From contig NZ_CP088262.1 of assembly GCF_021117365.1 (NCBI RefSeq), positions 496,001 to 560,000 of the forward strand: a stretch of DNA of 64,000 nt. The letters are read 5' to 3'. Of this stretch, positions 54,052 through 64,000 are shown one piece after another. The stretch is from Nocardioides sp. cx-173. GTDB taxonomy: Bacteria > Actinomycetota > Actinomycetes > Propionibacteriales > Nocardioidaceae. Made by a program: the position numbers and the translations under genes. A model generated the notes under the pieces. The model worked only from the letters and a program-made list of their open reading frames with translations, was not told the DNA's origin and searched no databases. Position 1 is the first letter of the stretch, and every line of letters begins with the position of its first letter.

Positions 54052-55073
54052 GCCGGGTCCTCGCCGTACGACTCGACAGCCTGGGCGACGTGCTCGTCAC
54101 CGGGCCGGCGGTCCGGGCGCTGGCCGGCGCCGCGGAGCACCTGACCCTGCTCTGCGGCCCCCGGGGCCGCGCCGCCGCCGAGCTGCTCCCGGGCGTCGAC
54201 GAGGTCCTCTGCTGGCGCGCGCCGTGGGTCGACCCCGACCCCGAGCCGGTGCGCCCCGAGCACGTCGAGGACCTGCGGGCGGCGCTGGCCGCGCGCCGGT
54301 TCGACCGGGCCGTCGTCTTCACCTCCTTCCACCAGTCGCCGCTGCCGACGGCGCTCGTGCTGCGCCTGGCCGGGATCGCGTGGGTCGGGGCGATCTGCGA
54401 GGACTACCCCGGCTCCCTCCTCGACGTGCGCCACCGCCTTCCCGACGACCTGCCCGAGCCGGAGCGCGCCCTGTCGCTGGCCGCCGCGTGCGGCGCCCCG
54501 CTGCCGCCCGGCGACGACGGCCGGCTGGCCGTGCGGGGGGTGGCGGCCCAGGCGGCGCCGGTGCCCGAGCCGCCGTACGTCGTGCTGCACCCCGGCACGT
54601 CGGTCCCGGCGCGGGCCTGGCCGCCGGACCGGTTCCGCGAGACGTGCCGGCGCCTGGTGGACGACGGGCACCGGGTCGTCGTCACCGGCGCCCCGGGCGA
54701 GCGCGGCCTCACGGCTCGCGTCGCCGGCGCCAGCGGCGCCCTCGACCTCGGCGGGCGCACCAACCTGGTGGGCCTGGCCTCGGTCCTCGCCCACGCCCGG
54801 GCCGTGGTGGTCGGCAACACCGGCCCCGCGCACCTCGCGGCGGCCGTGGGCACCCCGGTGGTCTCGCTGTTCGCGCCGACGGTCCCCGCGGTGCGCTGGG
54901 CGCCGTACGGCGTGCCCCGGGTGCTGCTCGGCGACCAGACCGCGCCCTGCCGCGACTCGCGTGCCACGGCCTGCCCCGTGCCGGGCCATCCCTGTCTCGC
55001 ATCCGTCACCCCCGACGACGTGCTCTCCGCGGTGGTGGCCCTCAGCGCCCCACCCGTCGCGGAGCCGGCATGA
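54048..55073 (+). CDS. GT9-family heptosyltransferase-like protein
   Basis: The 341-residue GT-B protein has the heptosyltransferase pattern: VLAVRLDSLGDVLVTGPAVRAL, LHPGTSVPARAWPPDRF, VVVTGAPGERGLTARV, and NLVGLASVLAHARAVVVGNTGPAHLAAAVGTPVVSLFAPTVP. It probably moves heptose from ADP-heptose onto a surface glycan. GTG overlaps the previous stop. Confidence 0.93.
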   Translation: MSRVLAVRLDSLGDVLVTGPAVRALAGAAEHLTLLCGPRGRAAAELLPGVDEVLCWRAPWVDPDPEPVRPEHVEDLRAALAARRFDRAVVFTSFHQSPLPTALVLRLAGIAWVGAICEDYPGSLLDVRHRLPDDLPEPERALSLAAACGAPLPPGDDGRLAVRGVAAQAAPVPEPPYVVLHPGTSVPARAWPPDRFRETCRRLVDDGHRVVVTGAPGERGLTARVAGASGALDLGGRTNLVGLASVLAHARAVVVGNTGPAHLAAAVGTPVVSLFAPTVPAVRWAPYGVPRVLLGDQTAPCRDSRATACPVPGHPCLASVTPDDVLSAVVALSAPPVAEPA

Positions 55074-55089
55074 GGAGAAGGAGGACACC

Positions 55090-56301
55090 ATGAGGATCGC
55101 CCTGGTCTCCGAGCACGCGAGCCCGCTGGCCGCCCTGGGCGGGGTCGACGCCGGTGGGCAGAACGTCTACGTCGCGGCCCTCGCCGCCGGGCTCGCCGGG
55201 TCGGGCCACGACGTCACCGTCTACACACGCCGCGACAGTCCCGGCGGCCCGGCGCGGGTCGAGGTGGCCGGCGGGTACGCCGTCGAGCGGGTCCTGGCGG
55301 GCCCGCCCACGGAGGTGCCCAAGGACGACCTGCTGCCCTACATGGACGCCTTCGGCGACCAGCTGCGCGCGCGGTGGCTCAACGAGCCGGTCGACCTGGT
55401 GCACGCCCACTTCTGGATGAGCGGGCTGGCCTCGCTGCGCGCCACCCGCGGTCTCGAGGTCCCGGTGGTCCAGACCTTCCACGCCCTCGGCTCGGTCAAG
55501 CGACGCGAGCAGGGCCCCGCCGACACCAGCCCCGCCTCGCGCATTGACCACGAGCGTCGGCTGTGCCGCGAGGCGACGCACGTGGTCGCCACCTGCACCG
55601 ACGAGGTGGAGGAGCTGCGGTCCCTGGGCCTGGAGTCGGGACGGGCCAGCGTGATCCCGTGCGGGGTGGACGTACGCCGCTTCCGCCCGGGGCCCCGTGG
55701 CGAGCGCGGGGACCGGCACCGGCTACTGGTCATCGGGCGCCTGGTGGAGCGCAAGGGCGTCGGGAACGCCATCGAGGCGCTGGCGAGGATCCCCGACGCC
55801 GAGCTCCAGATCGCCGGCGGGCCGCGTGCCGACGCGCTGGACGCCGATCCCGAGGTGCACCGGCTGCGCCGCCTGGCTCGCCGCCTGGGCGTGGCGGACC
55901 GGGTCCGCTTCCTCGGCAGCGTCGACGCCTCGGACGTACCCGACCTGATCCGCGCCAGCGACGCGGTCGTCGCCGTGCCGTGGTACGAGCCGTTCGGCAT
56001 CGTGCCGCTGGAGGCCATGGCCTGCGCTCGGCCGGTGGTGGGCACGGCCGTCGGCGGGTTGCTCGACACTGTGGTCCCGGGCCACACCGGCGAGCTGGTC
56101 GCGCCCCGGCGACCGCACGAGCTGGCCCGCGTGCTGCGCGAGCTCCTCGACGACCCGGCACGACGGGCCGCCTACGGCCGTGCCGGCCGGCGCCGCGCCG
56201 TCGAGCTCTACGACTGGCGTCAGGTCGTGGCCCGCGCCGAGGCGGTCTACCACGCACTCGCGGGCACGACCGTCCGCCCGACCACGGAGGTGCTCCGATG
56301 A
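55090..56301 (+). CDS. GT4-family glycosyltransferase
   Basis: The 403-residue GT-B enzyme has GGVDAGGQNVYVAALAAGLAGSGHDVTVYTRRD (sucrose-synthase/MshA-like opening), VHAHFWMSGLAS, VIPCGVDVRRFRP, LLVIGRLVERKG and WYEPFGIVPLEAMACARPVVGTAVGGLLDTV with the E-x7-E donor motif. AAGGAGG precedes the ATG. Donor and acceptor unknown. Confidence 0.93.
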   Translation: MRIALVSEHASPLAALGGVDAGGQNVYVAALAAGLAGSGHDVTVYTRRDSPGGPARVEVAGGYAVERVLAGPPTEVPKDDLLPYMDAFGDQLRARWLNEPVDLVHAHFWMSGLASLRATRGLEVPVVQTFHALGSVKRREQGPADTSPASRIDHERRLCREATHVVATCTDEVEELRSLGLESGRASVIPCGVDVRRFRPGPRGERGDRHRLLVIGRLVERKGVGNAIEALARIPDAELQIAGGPRADALDADPEVHRLRRLARRLGVADRVRFLGSVDASDVPDLIRASDAVVAVPWYEPFGIVPLEAMACARPVVGTAVGGLLDTVVPGHTGELVAPRRPHELARVLRELLDDPARRAAYGRAGRRRAVELYDWRQVVARAEAVYHALAGTTVRPTTEVLR

Positions 56302-56951
56302 CCGCGACGAACCGACGCCCGCGGCACACGCCGTGCGACCACGAGCACCTGCACGAGCTCACGCTGGCCCTCGACCGGTTCGCCCCCTGCGTGGACCTCG
56401 TCGACGACTGGGGCGTGCGGCTGGCCCGGGTGCTGGCCGGGGGCGGTCGCCTGCTGGCGGCCGGCAACGGCGGCAGCGCGGCCCAGGCCCAGCACCTGAC
56501 GGCGGAGCTGGTGGGCCGCTACCGCGAGGACCGGCCGCCGTTCTCGGCGATCTGCCTGAGCGCCGAGACGTCGAGCCTCACCGCCATCTGCAACGACTAC
56601 CCGGCCAGCGAGCTGTTCGCCCGCCAGGTGGAGGCGCACGGCCGCCCGGGCGACGTGCTCGTCCTGATGTCCACGAGCGGCCGGAGCGAGAACCTCGTCG
56701 CTGCCGCCCGCCGTGGGGTCGCCGCGGGCCTGGAGGTCTGGTCGATGACAGGGGCGCTCCCCAACCCCCTGGCCGAGCACTCGACCGAGAGCTGCGCGGT
56801 GGACGCGCCCTACACCGCCACCGTGCAGGAGCTGCACCTCGTCGCCCTCCACATCCTCTGCGCGGCCCTCGACCGCACCCTGGAGGTAGGGGTCTCGCGC
56901 ACCCGCAGGAGCCCCGCCGAGCTCGCCGCCGCCCGCGGCCTGGGGGCCTGA
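56298..56951 (+). CDS. gmhA: Sedoheptulose-7-phosphate isomerase (phosphoheptose isomerase)
   Basis: First committed step of heptose synthesis. The 217-residue SIS-domain protein has [77 protein letters not shown] and the catalytic TATVQELHLVALHILC (Glu-His). ATG overlaps the GT4 stop. Confidence 0.94.
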   Translation: MTATNRRPRHTPCDHEHLHELTLALDRFAPCVDLVDDWGVRLARVLAGGGRLLAAGNGGSAAQAQHLTAELVGRYREDRPPFSAICLSAETSSLTAICNDYPASELFARQVEAHGRPGDVLVLMSTSGRSENLVAAARRGVAAGLEVWSMTGALPNPLAEHSTESCAVDAPYTATVQELHLVALHILCAALDRTLEVGVSRTRRSPAELAAARGLGA

Positions 56952-56952
56952 C

Positions 56953-58332
56953 GTGGCGGGCCCCCTGGTCGTCCTCGGCGACTCCCTGCTCGATGCCGAC
57001 CTGTCCGGCACGGCGAGCCGGCTCACCCCGGACGCCCCGGTGCCGGTGCTCGACCGGCTGGAGGAGGTACGCCGCCCCGGCGGCGCGGCACTCGCCGCCG
57101 CGATGGCGGCCCGCTCGGGCCACGACGTCGTCCTGGTGACCGCCCTCGCCGACGACGCGGACGCCGCGGCGCTGGCCGAGCTGGTGGCCGAAGCCGGGGT
57201 CCGCCTGGTGCCGGTCGGCCACGACGGCGCCACCGTGGTCAAGCGCCGGGTGCGTGCCCGCGGTCAGAGCCTGCTCCGGTTGGACAGCGGGATCGCCGGC
57301 ACGCCGGCCGACCTGGGGCCCGACGCGCTCGAGGCACTGGCCGGCGCCGGTGCCGTGCTGGTCTCCGACTACGGCCACGGGCTCACCGGCAGCGACACCG
57401 TACGGCGCGCGGTCGCCGCCGCGGCTCGCCGGGCGCCGGTGGTGTGGGACCCACACCCGCGCGGCTCGGCCCCCGTCGCGGGCTGCCGTCTGGTGACGCC
57501 CAACCGGGACGAGGCCTCCCTCCTGGCCGGCCGGTCCGGCCTCCTCACCGAGGGACGCACCGGGCTCGCCGCGATCGCCGACGAGGCCGCCGCGCTGGTC
57601 CGGGCCTGGGCGGCCCATGCGGTCGCGGTGACCCTCGGGCCCGACGGCGCCCTGCTCTCGCACGGCGAGACCTCGCCGTCGGTGGTCCCCGCGCCGGCCG
57701 TGCGCGCCGGCGACACCTGCGGTGCCGGGGACCGCTTCGCGAGCGCCGCCGCGGTGGCGCTGGCCCGCGGTGCGGTGACGCTCGAGGCCGTCCAGGAGGC
57801 CGTGCTGGCGGCGGCCGACTTCGTCGCCGGCGGGGGCGCCGCCGGACTCGCGGTCTCCGGTTCGTCCGCACCCGCGCCCGATCCCCTGGCCGCGGTCCGG
57901 TCGGCGGGCGGCACGGTCGTCGCGACCGGCGGCTGCTTCGACCTGCTGCACGCCGGCCACGTCGCCACCCTCGAGGCCGCCCGTGCCCTGGGGGACTGCC
58001 TCGTGGTCTGCCTCAACTCCGACGACTCCGTCCGCCGGCTCAAGGGCCCCGGGCGGCCGCTGGTCCCTCAGCAGGACCGCGCCCGGGTCCTGGCGGCGCT
58101 CGCGCCGGTCGACGCGGTCCTCGTCTTCGAGGAGGACACCCCGGCGCAGGTTTTGCGCGGCCTGCGCCCCGACGTCTGGGTGAAGGGGGGCGACTACGCC
58201 GGTGCCGAGCTGCCGGAGGCCGCGCTGCTGCGGGAGTGGGGTGGGGTCTCGGTCGTCGTGCCGTACCTCGACGGCCGGTCGACCACCCGCCTGGTCTCCA
58301 CCGCCGCGGCCCGGGCGGCGGAGCGGTCGTGA
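56953..58332 (+). CDS. hldE: Bifunctional heptose-7-phosphate kinase/heptose-1-phosphate adenylyltransferase
   Basis: The 459-residue fusion has a PfkB/ribokinase domain (residues ~1-315; RRPGGAALAAAMAARSG and catalytic VRAGDTCGAGDRFASA). The C-terminal part is a cytidylyltransferase-like domain (~320-455; GGCFDLLHAGHVATLEAARALGD with HxGH-type HAGH, VWVKGGDY). It phosphorylates D-glycero-D-manno-heptose-7-P at C1 and later adds AMP. Starts GTG one base after gmhA; stop overlaps the next GT9 start (GTGA). Confidence 0.95.
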   Translation: MAGPLVVLGDSLLDADLSGTASRLTPDAPVPVLDRLEEVRRPGGAALAAAMAARSGHDVVLVTALADDADAAALAELVAEAGVRLVPVGHDGATVVKRRVRARGQSLLRLDSGIAGTPADLGPDALEALAGAGAVLVSDYGHGLTGSDTVRRAVAAAARRAPVVWDPHPRGSAPVAGCRLVTPNRDEASLLAGRSGLLTEGRTGLAAIADEAAALVRAWAAHAVAVTLGPDGALLSHGETSPSVVPAPAVRAGDTCGAGDRFASAAAVALARGAVTLEAVQEAVLAAADFVAGGGAAGLAVSGSSAPAPDPLAAVRSAGGTVVATGGCFDLLHAGHVATLEAARALGDCLVVCLNSDDSVRRLKGPGRPLVPQQDRARVLAALAPVDAVLVFEEDTPAQVLRGLRPDVWVKGGDYAGAELPEAALLREWGGVSVVVPYLDGRSTTRLVSTAAARAAERS

Positions 58333-59214
58333 GCCCGCGGGTCCTGGCGCTGCGCGCGCTCGGGCTCGGCGACTTCCTGACCGGCGTCCCGGCGCTGCGC
58401 GGGCTGCGCCGCGCGCTGCCCGGCCACACCATGGTGCTGGCCGCGCCCGAGGCGCTGCGACCTCTGGCGGAGCTCAGCGGCGCCGTCGACCGGCTGCTGC
58501 CCACCGGGGAGCTGGAGCAGATCGCCTGGCCGGGCGCACCGCCGGAGGTGGCGGTGGACCTGCACGGCAACGGGCCGGAGACCAAGCGACTGCTGGAGGT
58601 CCTGCACCCGCGGCGGCTGGTGGCCTTCGCCGGCCCCGTTGGCGACGGAACCCGGCTGGCGGGACCGCGGTGGGATCCCGACGAGCACGAGGTGCGCCGC
58701 TGGTGCCGGCTGGTGGATGCCGCGTTCGGGGGGCACGCCGACCCGGAGGACCTGCTGCTCGCGGCCCCGAGCCGCCCCCCGGCGGCCGTGGGGGCCGCCG
58801 TGGTCCACCCGGGAGCCGCCTCGGCGAGCCGGCGCTGGCCGGCCGAGCGGTTCGCCGCGGTGGCGCGGCACCTGGCTCGGTCGGGGGAGCGGCCGGTGGT
58901 CACCGGCTCTCCCGCAGAGGCGGCCCTCATCGAGCGGGTGGTGGCCCTGGCCGGCCTGCCGCCGGAGGCGGCCCTGGGCCCGACCGACCTCGCCGGTCTG
59001 GCCGCCCTGGTCGCGCACGCCCGGGTGGTCGTGTGCGGTGACACGGGCGTCGCGCACCTGGCGTCGGCGTACCGCACGCCCTCGGTGGTGATCTTCGGGC
59101 CCACGCCACCGAGCCGCTGGGGGCCGCCCGCCTCGGGGCCGCACACGGTGCTCTGGCGCGGGAGTGGGGTCGGCGACCCGCACGGCTCCCGGCCCGACCC
59201 GGCCCTGCTGCGAG

Positions 59215-60213
<999 letters not shown>

Positions 60214-60292
60214 CCGCGCGTCCTTCCGTCGCTCGACCGATCCGCGCCAGTACCCCTCCGCCGCGCGACGACACCTGCCGCGGGGCGGCGGG

Positions 60293-62248
60293 CTAGGCGG
60301 TGGTGCGGCTGAGCGGGAGACGCACCGTGAAGGTGCTGCCCCGGCCCAGGTGGGAGTCGAGGAGGATCGAGCCGCCGTGGCGCTGGACGATCCGGCGCAC
60401 GATGCTCAGCCCCAGGCCGGTGCCCGGCAGCGCGAGGGCGTCGGGGTTGGTGGAGCGGAAGAACTCCGTGAACAGCTCCTCCTGGTCGCGCAGGCTGATG
60501 CCGTAGCCGGTGTCCTGCACCACCAGCCGCACGAAGCGCTCGGTGCGCGCGGTCGTGACGGTGACGGCCCCGCCGGGCGGCGTGTACTTCACCGCGTTGC
60601 CGACCAGGTTCAGCGCGACCCGCTCCAGCTCGTCCCGGTCGCCGCTGATCAGCAGCGGGCCCGCGTGCGGCGTCAGTGCCAGGGCGATCCCCTTGTCCGT
60701 GGCCGTGGGGCGGAAGGCCGAGACCGCGTCGAGGGCGGCCTGGTGCAGGTCGACGACCCCGGCCGCGGTGGTGGTGTCGGTGTCGGTGAGCTTCTTCAGC
60801 GTCAGCAGGTCGTCGATGAGCGCCATGACCCGCTCGAGGTTGCGGCCGATGACCCGGAAGCTGTTCGACGGTGCGGAGGCCGGGTCGTCCTCGATCAGCT
60901 CGAGGTGGCCGGTGATGGCGGTGAGCGGCGTACGCAGCTCGTGCGAGACCGTGGAGATCAGGTCGCTCTTGTAATGGTCGAGCGCCTCCAGCTGGCCGAC
61001 CAGGACGTGCTCACGCTCGAGCAGCCGGGCGTTCAGCACGGCCTGCCCCAGGTTGCGGGCGATCTGCCCGGCCGCCTGCACCTCGTACGGCGAGAACTCG
61101 GGGCCGCCCGTGCGGCGCAGCAGGACCAGGTAGCCCAGACAGTCGTTGCCCGCGCCGAGCGGTGCCAGCAGGATCGTCTGCGCGTCCAGCGGCCTGACGT
61201 ACTCCACCAGCACGTGCTGCTGGGGGTCCTCGGGGTCCTCGCGGAGCGGACGGCGCGGGACCCATCCGGCCCTGCCGTCCGCCACCTGCGTGCGGTCCTG
61301 GGCGTCCAGGCTGGGCCCGGCGGGTGCCGTGGTGCGCTCGGTGACCACCGGCTCCGTGGCGTGCTCGGTCGCCCCGATCCTCGCGCCACCCCCCTCGATC
61401 CGGACCAGGGACACCCGCCTGCGGGCCCAGGCCTCCTTGGCCGTGCGGGTGACCAGCCCCAGCAGCGCGTCCGAGCCGGCCGCCATGGAGTCGGGGTAGC
61501 GCGCGCCCGTGCCCGAGAGCCGCTCGCCGTCGGCGAACGCGCGCAGCCAGAGGTTGTCGGCCCCGAGTGCCTCGGCGATCGGCTGCACGCTGCTCTCGAC
61601 GATGTGGGTGACCTCGAGCGAGCGGGTCGCGTTGCTGTGGATCGCCTCGACGGCGCCGGCCAGCCTCACCTGCTCCTCCAGCTCGGTGGCGCGACGCGCG
61701 TTGTGCAGCGCGATGCCGGCGAGGTCGGAGTACATCTCCAGCAGCTCGCGGCGCGACTGGTCGGGGCGTCTGCCGTCCACGGGCACGTCGACCGAGAGCA
61801 GCCCCAGGAGCTCGCCCTCGGGGGAGCGCAGCGGTGAGCGCAGGGTGTCCTCCGGGCGCCAGCGCTCCGGGTCCAGCGGGGCGCTCGCGCCGGACTCCGC
61901 GGCGGGGAGCCAGCCGGTCGAGACATCCCCCAGGCGCCCGGCGGGGATGAAGAGCAGGGAGCCCCACTGGTCGGCCACGGTCAGCTCGTCCTCCATCGAG
62001 GAGAGCGGCACCTCCATGCCGAGGAGCTGCTCGCGGGCCTCGGCGCTGCCGGAGACAGCGGCGACGTGGAAGGTCAGGTCGCGCGTGAGGTAGCTGATCG
62101 CCGCGACCTCGAACCCGACCGCCTGGGCCACGCCCTCGACGACCGCGTCCAGCACCGAGTGGACGTCGGCGCCGCCGTTGATACGGCGCATGATCTGGTA
62201 GATCGGTCGCAGATCTCCGACCTGTGCGCGAACCGGACCCACGCTCAC
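60293..62248 (-). CDS. Orphan GAF-domain sensor histidine kinase
   Basis: The 651-residue protein has no membrane span. It has two GAF-like sensor regions (about residues 25-190 and 205-410, the second interrupted by a variable insert ~305-350), HisKA with phospho-acceptor SHELRTPLTAITGHLELIE and HATPase_c (NLVGNAVKYTPPGGAV, DTGYGISLRDQEELFTEFFR, GTGLGLSIVRRI). It resembles cytosolic two-GAF kinases. No response regulator adjoins it. GTG start. Confidence 0.93.
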   Translation of the reverse strand: MSVGPVRAQVGDLRPIYQIMRRINGGADVHSVLDAVVEGVAQAVGFEVAAISYLTRDLTFHVAAVSGSAEAREQLLGMEVPLSSMEDELTVADQWGSLLFIPAGRLGDVSTGWLPAAESGASAPLDPERWRPEDTLRSPLRSPEGELLGLLSVDVPVDGRRPDQSRRELLEMYSDLAGIALHNARRATELEEQVRLAGAVEAIHSNATRSLEVTHIVESSVQPIAEALGADNLWLRAFADGERLSGTGARYPDSMAAGSDALLGLVTRTAKEAWARRRVSLVRIEGGGARIGATEHATEPVVTERTTAPAGPSLDAQDRTQVADGRAGWVPRRPLREDPEDPQQHVLVEYVRPLDAQTILLAPLGAGNDCLGYLVLLRRTGGPEFSPYEVQAAGQIARNLGQAVLNARLLEREHVLVGQLEALDHYKSDLISTVSHELRTPLTAITGHLELIEDDPASAPSNSFRVIGRNLERVMALIDDLLTLKKLTDTDTTTAAGVVDLHQAALDAVSAFRPTATDKGIALALTPHAGPLLISGDRDELERVALNLVGNAVKYTPPGGAVTVTTARTERFVRLVVQDTGYGISLRDQEELFTEFFRSTNPDALALPGTGLGLSIVRRIVQRHGGSILLDSHLGRGSTFTVRLPLSRTTA

Positions 62249-62299
62249 CTCCCGACGGGAGGCAAGTCTCGCAGGTCCGTGGGCCGGCTCACGCGAGGG

Positions 62300-62617
62300 T
62301 CATGACACCGGTGTGGGTGCGTCCGGGTCCTGGCCGTCCTTGCGCAGGCCCGGTGGCAGGTGACCGGTCTGCTTGGCGTAGACCTGCGCGGCCTGGCGGG
62401 TCGCGAACATCCGGGCGAGCGCGATCAGCGTGCCGCTGACCGCGGCCCACGCGACCGCCTCCCACACGTTCACGTCCGGGTCCGCCGGGTTCGCCGGTGG
62501 GTTCTTGCCGGTGGCCGCCTTCCAGGACGCGTTGAGCCCCTTCTTGGCCATGGCGGCGGCGCCCAGGGCCGAGACGAGCGAGACGGCGGTGAAGATCTTG
62601 GAGCTGTCGGAGGCCAT
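62300..62617 (-). CDS. DUF4235 membrane protein
   Basis: The 105-residue protein has two hydrophobic spans (SKIFTAVSLVSALGAAAMAKKGLNASW and VWEAVAWAAVSGTLIALARMFATRQAA) with the family-typical WKAATGKNPPANPADPDV between and AQVYAKQTGHLPPGL at the end. Function unknown. It is followed on the same strand by the kinase gene, 51 bp on. Confidence 0.88.
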   Translation of the reverse strand: MASDSSKIFTAVSLVSALGAAAMAKKGLNASWKAATGKNPPANPADPDVNVWEAVAWAAVSGTLIALARMFATRQAAQVYAKQTGHLPPGLRKDGQDPDAPTPVS

Positions 62618-62710
62618 GAGTCGCGGTACCCACTCCGGTCGGCTCCATCCGGCAGCGGATGCAGGGGCCGGCATCCGCCTCATCCCTATGCGTCTGATAT
62701 CGCCGTTCCA

Positions 62711-62723
62711 TAGGCTGGCCGCG
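62711..62723 (+). promoter_or_regulatory. Leaderless-type promoter for the BTAD regulator
   Basis: TAGGCT (62711-62716) lies six bases before the GTG at 62723 and there is no ribosome binding site, so the transcript probably starts at the GTG. Confidence 0.45.
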
Positions 62724-64000
62724 TGCGCACCGCCGTCCTGGGACCCGTCGAGGTCCACGCCGGCGACCGGATCGTCGACCTCGGCACGCGGCGCCAGCGC
62801 GCCATCGTCGCCGGGCTCGCCCTCGCCGACGGGACGCCTGTGGCCAGCGAGACGCTGATCGCCCGGGTCTGGGGGGCCGATCCGCCGCCGGGGGCGCTCG
62901 CCACGCTGCACGGGTACGTCGCCGGGCTGCGCCGCAGCCTCGAGCCGGACCGGGCGCCGCGCGAGTCGCCCCGGGTGCTGGTGACCGTGGAGAGCGGCTA
63001 CGCGCTGCGGACGCCGCGCGAGGGGCGCGACGACCACGCGGTGGAGCGCGCGGTCGCCGAGGCTCGCGCGCTCCTGCGCGCCGTACCCGACCACCTGCGC
63101 CCGCGCACCGATGCCGCCGGCGCCGCGGCGGTCACCGAGGCCCTTGTCGGACTGGACCACGTCGTCGGCCTGTGGCGCGGGGAGCCGTACCCCGAGCTCG
63201 GCGAGGACCCCGCGGCCGAGGCCGAGCGGGCTCGCCTGAGAGACCTGAATGCGTCGGCCCAGGAGCTGCGCGTGGTGGCGCGGATGGCCCTCGGTCGCCA
63301 TGTCGAGGTGGTGCCGGAGCTCGCGGCGAAGACCACCGAGCACCCGCTCCACGAACGGTGGTGGGCGCTGCTCGCCGTGGCGCTCGCCCGCAGTGGTCGG
63401 CAGGCCGAGGCCCTGCAGTCGCTGCAGTCGCTGCGTGCGCTCCTGGCCGACGAGCTGGGCGTCGACCCGAGCCCGCCGGTCCGCGAGCTGCACACGGCCA
63501 TCCTGCGGCAGGACCCCTCCCTGGGCTGGTCCCGTGCGCCCTCGTCGGCGCTTCCGGTCCGCGGCGCCGGGCCGCCGATGGAGGCCCGCCCGTCGCACTT
63601 CCGCGAGTCACCGCCGGTGCCGCGCTGGCCTCTGGCCGGCCGGTCCGAGGAGACCCACCGCCTGGGCGAGGTCGTCACCGACGTGATCGCCGGCCGCCCG
63701 CACGTCGTCCTGCTCACGGGGGAGGCGGGCGTCGGCAAGTCCCGGCTCGCGCTCGAGCTCTCGCTGAGTGCGTTCGAGCAGGGCTTCACGGTCGCCGTCG
63801 GACAGTGCTCGGCGGACGGCCCACCACCGCTGTGGCCGTGGCGGGTCATCGCGCGGAGCCTGGCCGACCAGCTGGCCGACGCCCCCGAGGTCGTCGGTCT
63901 GCTCGACACCGCACCCGCCGACGACTTCGCCACGTGGGACGCGGTCGCCGGGGCGCTGTGCGACGCGGCCAGCGCGCACCCACTGCTCCTGGTGCTGGAG
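62723..64000 (+). CDS. AfsR/SARP-type BTAD transcriptional regulator with ATPase (3' truncated)
   Basis: The first 426 codons are present and the frame is open to the right edge. Order: an OmpR-like winged helix (residues 1-95; DLGTRRQRAIVAGLALADG...ETLIARVWGADPPPGALATLHGYVAGLRRSL), a bacterial transcriptional activation (BTAD) domain (~105-260; TEHPLHERWWALLAVALARSGRQAEALQSLQSLRALLADELGVDPSPPV) and an AAA/NTPase domain with Walker A LLTGEAGVGKSRLALEL (~330-345). Such large regulators often control secondary metabolism or adaptive genes; the target is not visible. Confidence 0.92.
   Translation, partial: MRTAVLGPVEVHAGDRIVDLGTRRQRAIVAGLALADGTPVASETLIARVWGADPPPGALATLHGYVAGLRRSLEPDRAPRESPRVLVTVESGYALRTPREGRDDHAVERAVAEARALLRAVPDHLRPRTDAAGAAAVTEALVGLDHVVGLWRGEPYPELGEDPAAEAERARLRDLNASAQELRVVARMALGRHVEVVPELAAKTTEHPLHERWWALLAVALARSGRQAEALQSLQSLRALLADELGVDPSPPVRELHTAILRQDPSLGWSRAPSSALPVRGAGPPMEARPSHFRESPPVPRWPLAGRSEETHRLGEVVTDVIAGRPHVVLLTGEAGVGKSRLALELSLSAFEQGFTVAVGQCSADGPPPLWPWRVIARSLADQLADAPEVVGLLDTAPADDFATWDAVAGALCDAASAHPLLLVLE

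Overview
The window is about 64 kb of chromosome from a high-GC Gram-positive actinobacterium. Very high GC, frequent GTG starts and four-base ATGA/GTGA stop-start overlaps show this. So do several actinobacterial marker genes: bS22, a BldN/RsbN-type sigma/anti-sigma pair, Rex with hemACD, SepX/GlpR and an AfsR-type BTAD regulator. A Nocardioides-like member of the Propionibacteriales is my best guess, but that is inference from gene content.

Layout. (1) 1-9.7 kb: a truncated secreted-type gene, disA and radA (c-di-AMP synthesis and recombination repair), a LacI regulator, two small metabolic genes, a Cys-rich protein, Ppx/GppA, a sugar-isomerase-like TIM barrel with a coupled TetR gene, and a frameshifted methyltransferase. 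A palindromic repeat and the 3' end of disA are duplicated in tandem at 375-663. (2) 9.8-17.7 kb: an ABC exporter facing a two-component system, an MMPL transporter, and proline dehydrogenase next to proC. (3) 17.6-29.4 kb: trpS behind a Trp leader-peptide attenuator, a histone-deacetylase-like protein, a small HTH protein, bS22, an SDR and an acyltransferase. An IS110 element follows, inserted exactly between two convergent genes, then rsbN and bldN, a HAD phosphatase, an acyl-CoA ligase and a glutaredoxin. (4) 29.4-41.2 kb: rex-hemA-hemC-hemD(cobA fusion)-hemB, 5-FTHF cyclo-ligase, a eukaryotic-type UGPase, Glp/MoeA, MoaC, a MogA/MoaB-like protein, a GNAT protein, SepX/GlpR and tRNA-Ala(CGC). 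(5) 41.2-46.4 kb: an accessory patch after the tRNA, with HxlR/RidA, an IS3-type relic, TetR with a 3-ketosteroid dehydrogenase, a PP2C-like protein and a frameshifted domain relic. (6) 46.4-60.2 kb: a surface-glycan cluster making nucleotide-activated heptose (GmhA, HldE, a GT2-GmhB fusion). It also has two GT9 heptosyltransferases, two GT4, a GT2, a GT61-like enzyme, a carbamoyltransferase and a UDP-glucuronate-decarboxylase-like SDR. (7) 60.3-64 kb: an orphan GAF histidine kinase, a DUF4235 protein and the start of a BTAD/ATPase regulator.

Most notable signals. The non-coding end of the IS110 element reads as a bridge RNA. Three of its four expected guide segments match the flanking target halves and the element end, and both junctions share one CT core. 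The trpS leader has a 12-codon peptide with two adjacent Trp codons plus terminator and pre-emptor hairpins. A BldN-type promoter precedes rsbN. The heptose cluster has no visible HldD epimerase and carries a carbamoyltransferase behind a structured, unassigned leader.
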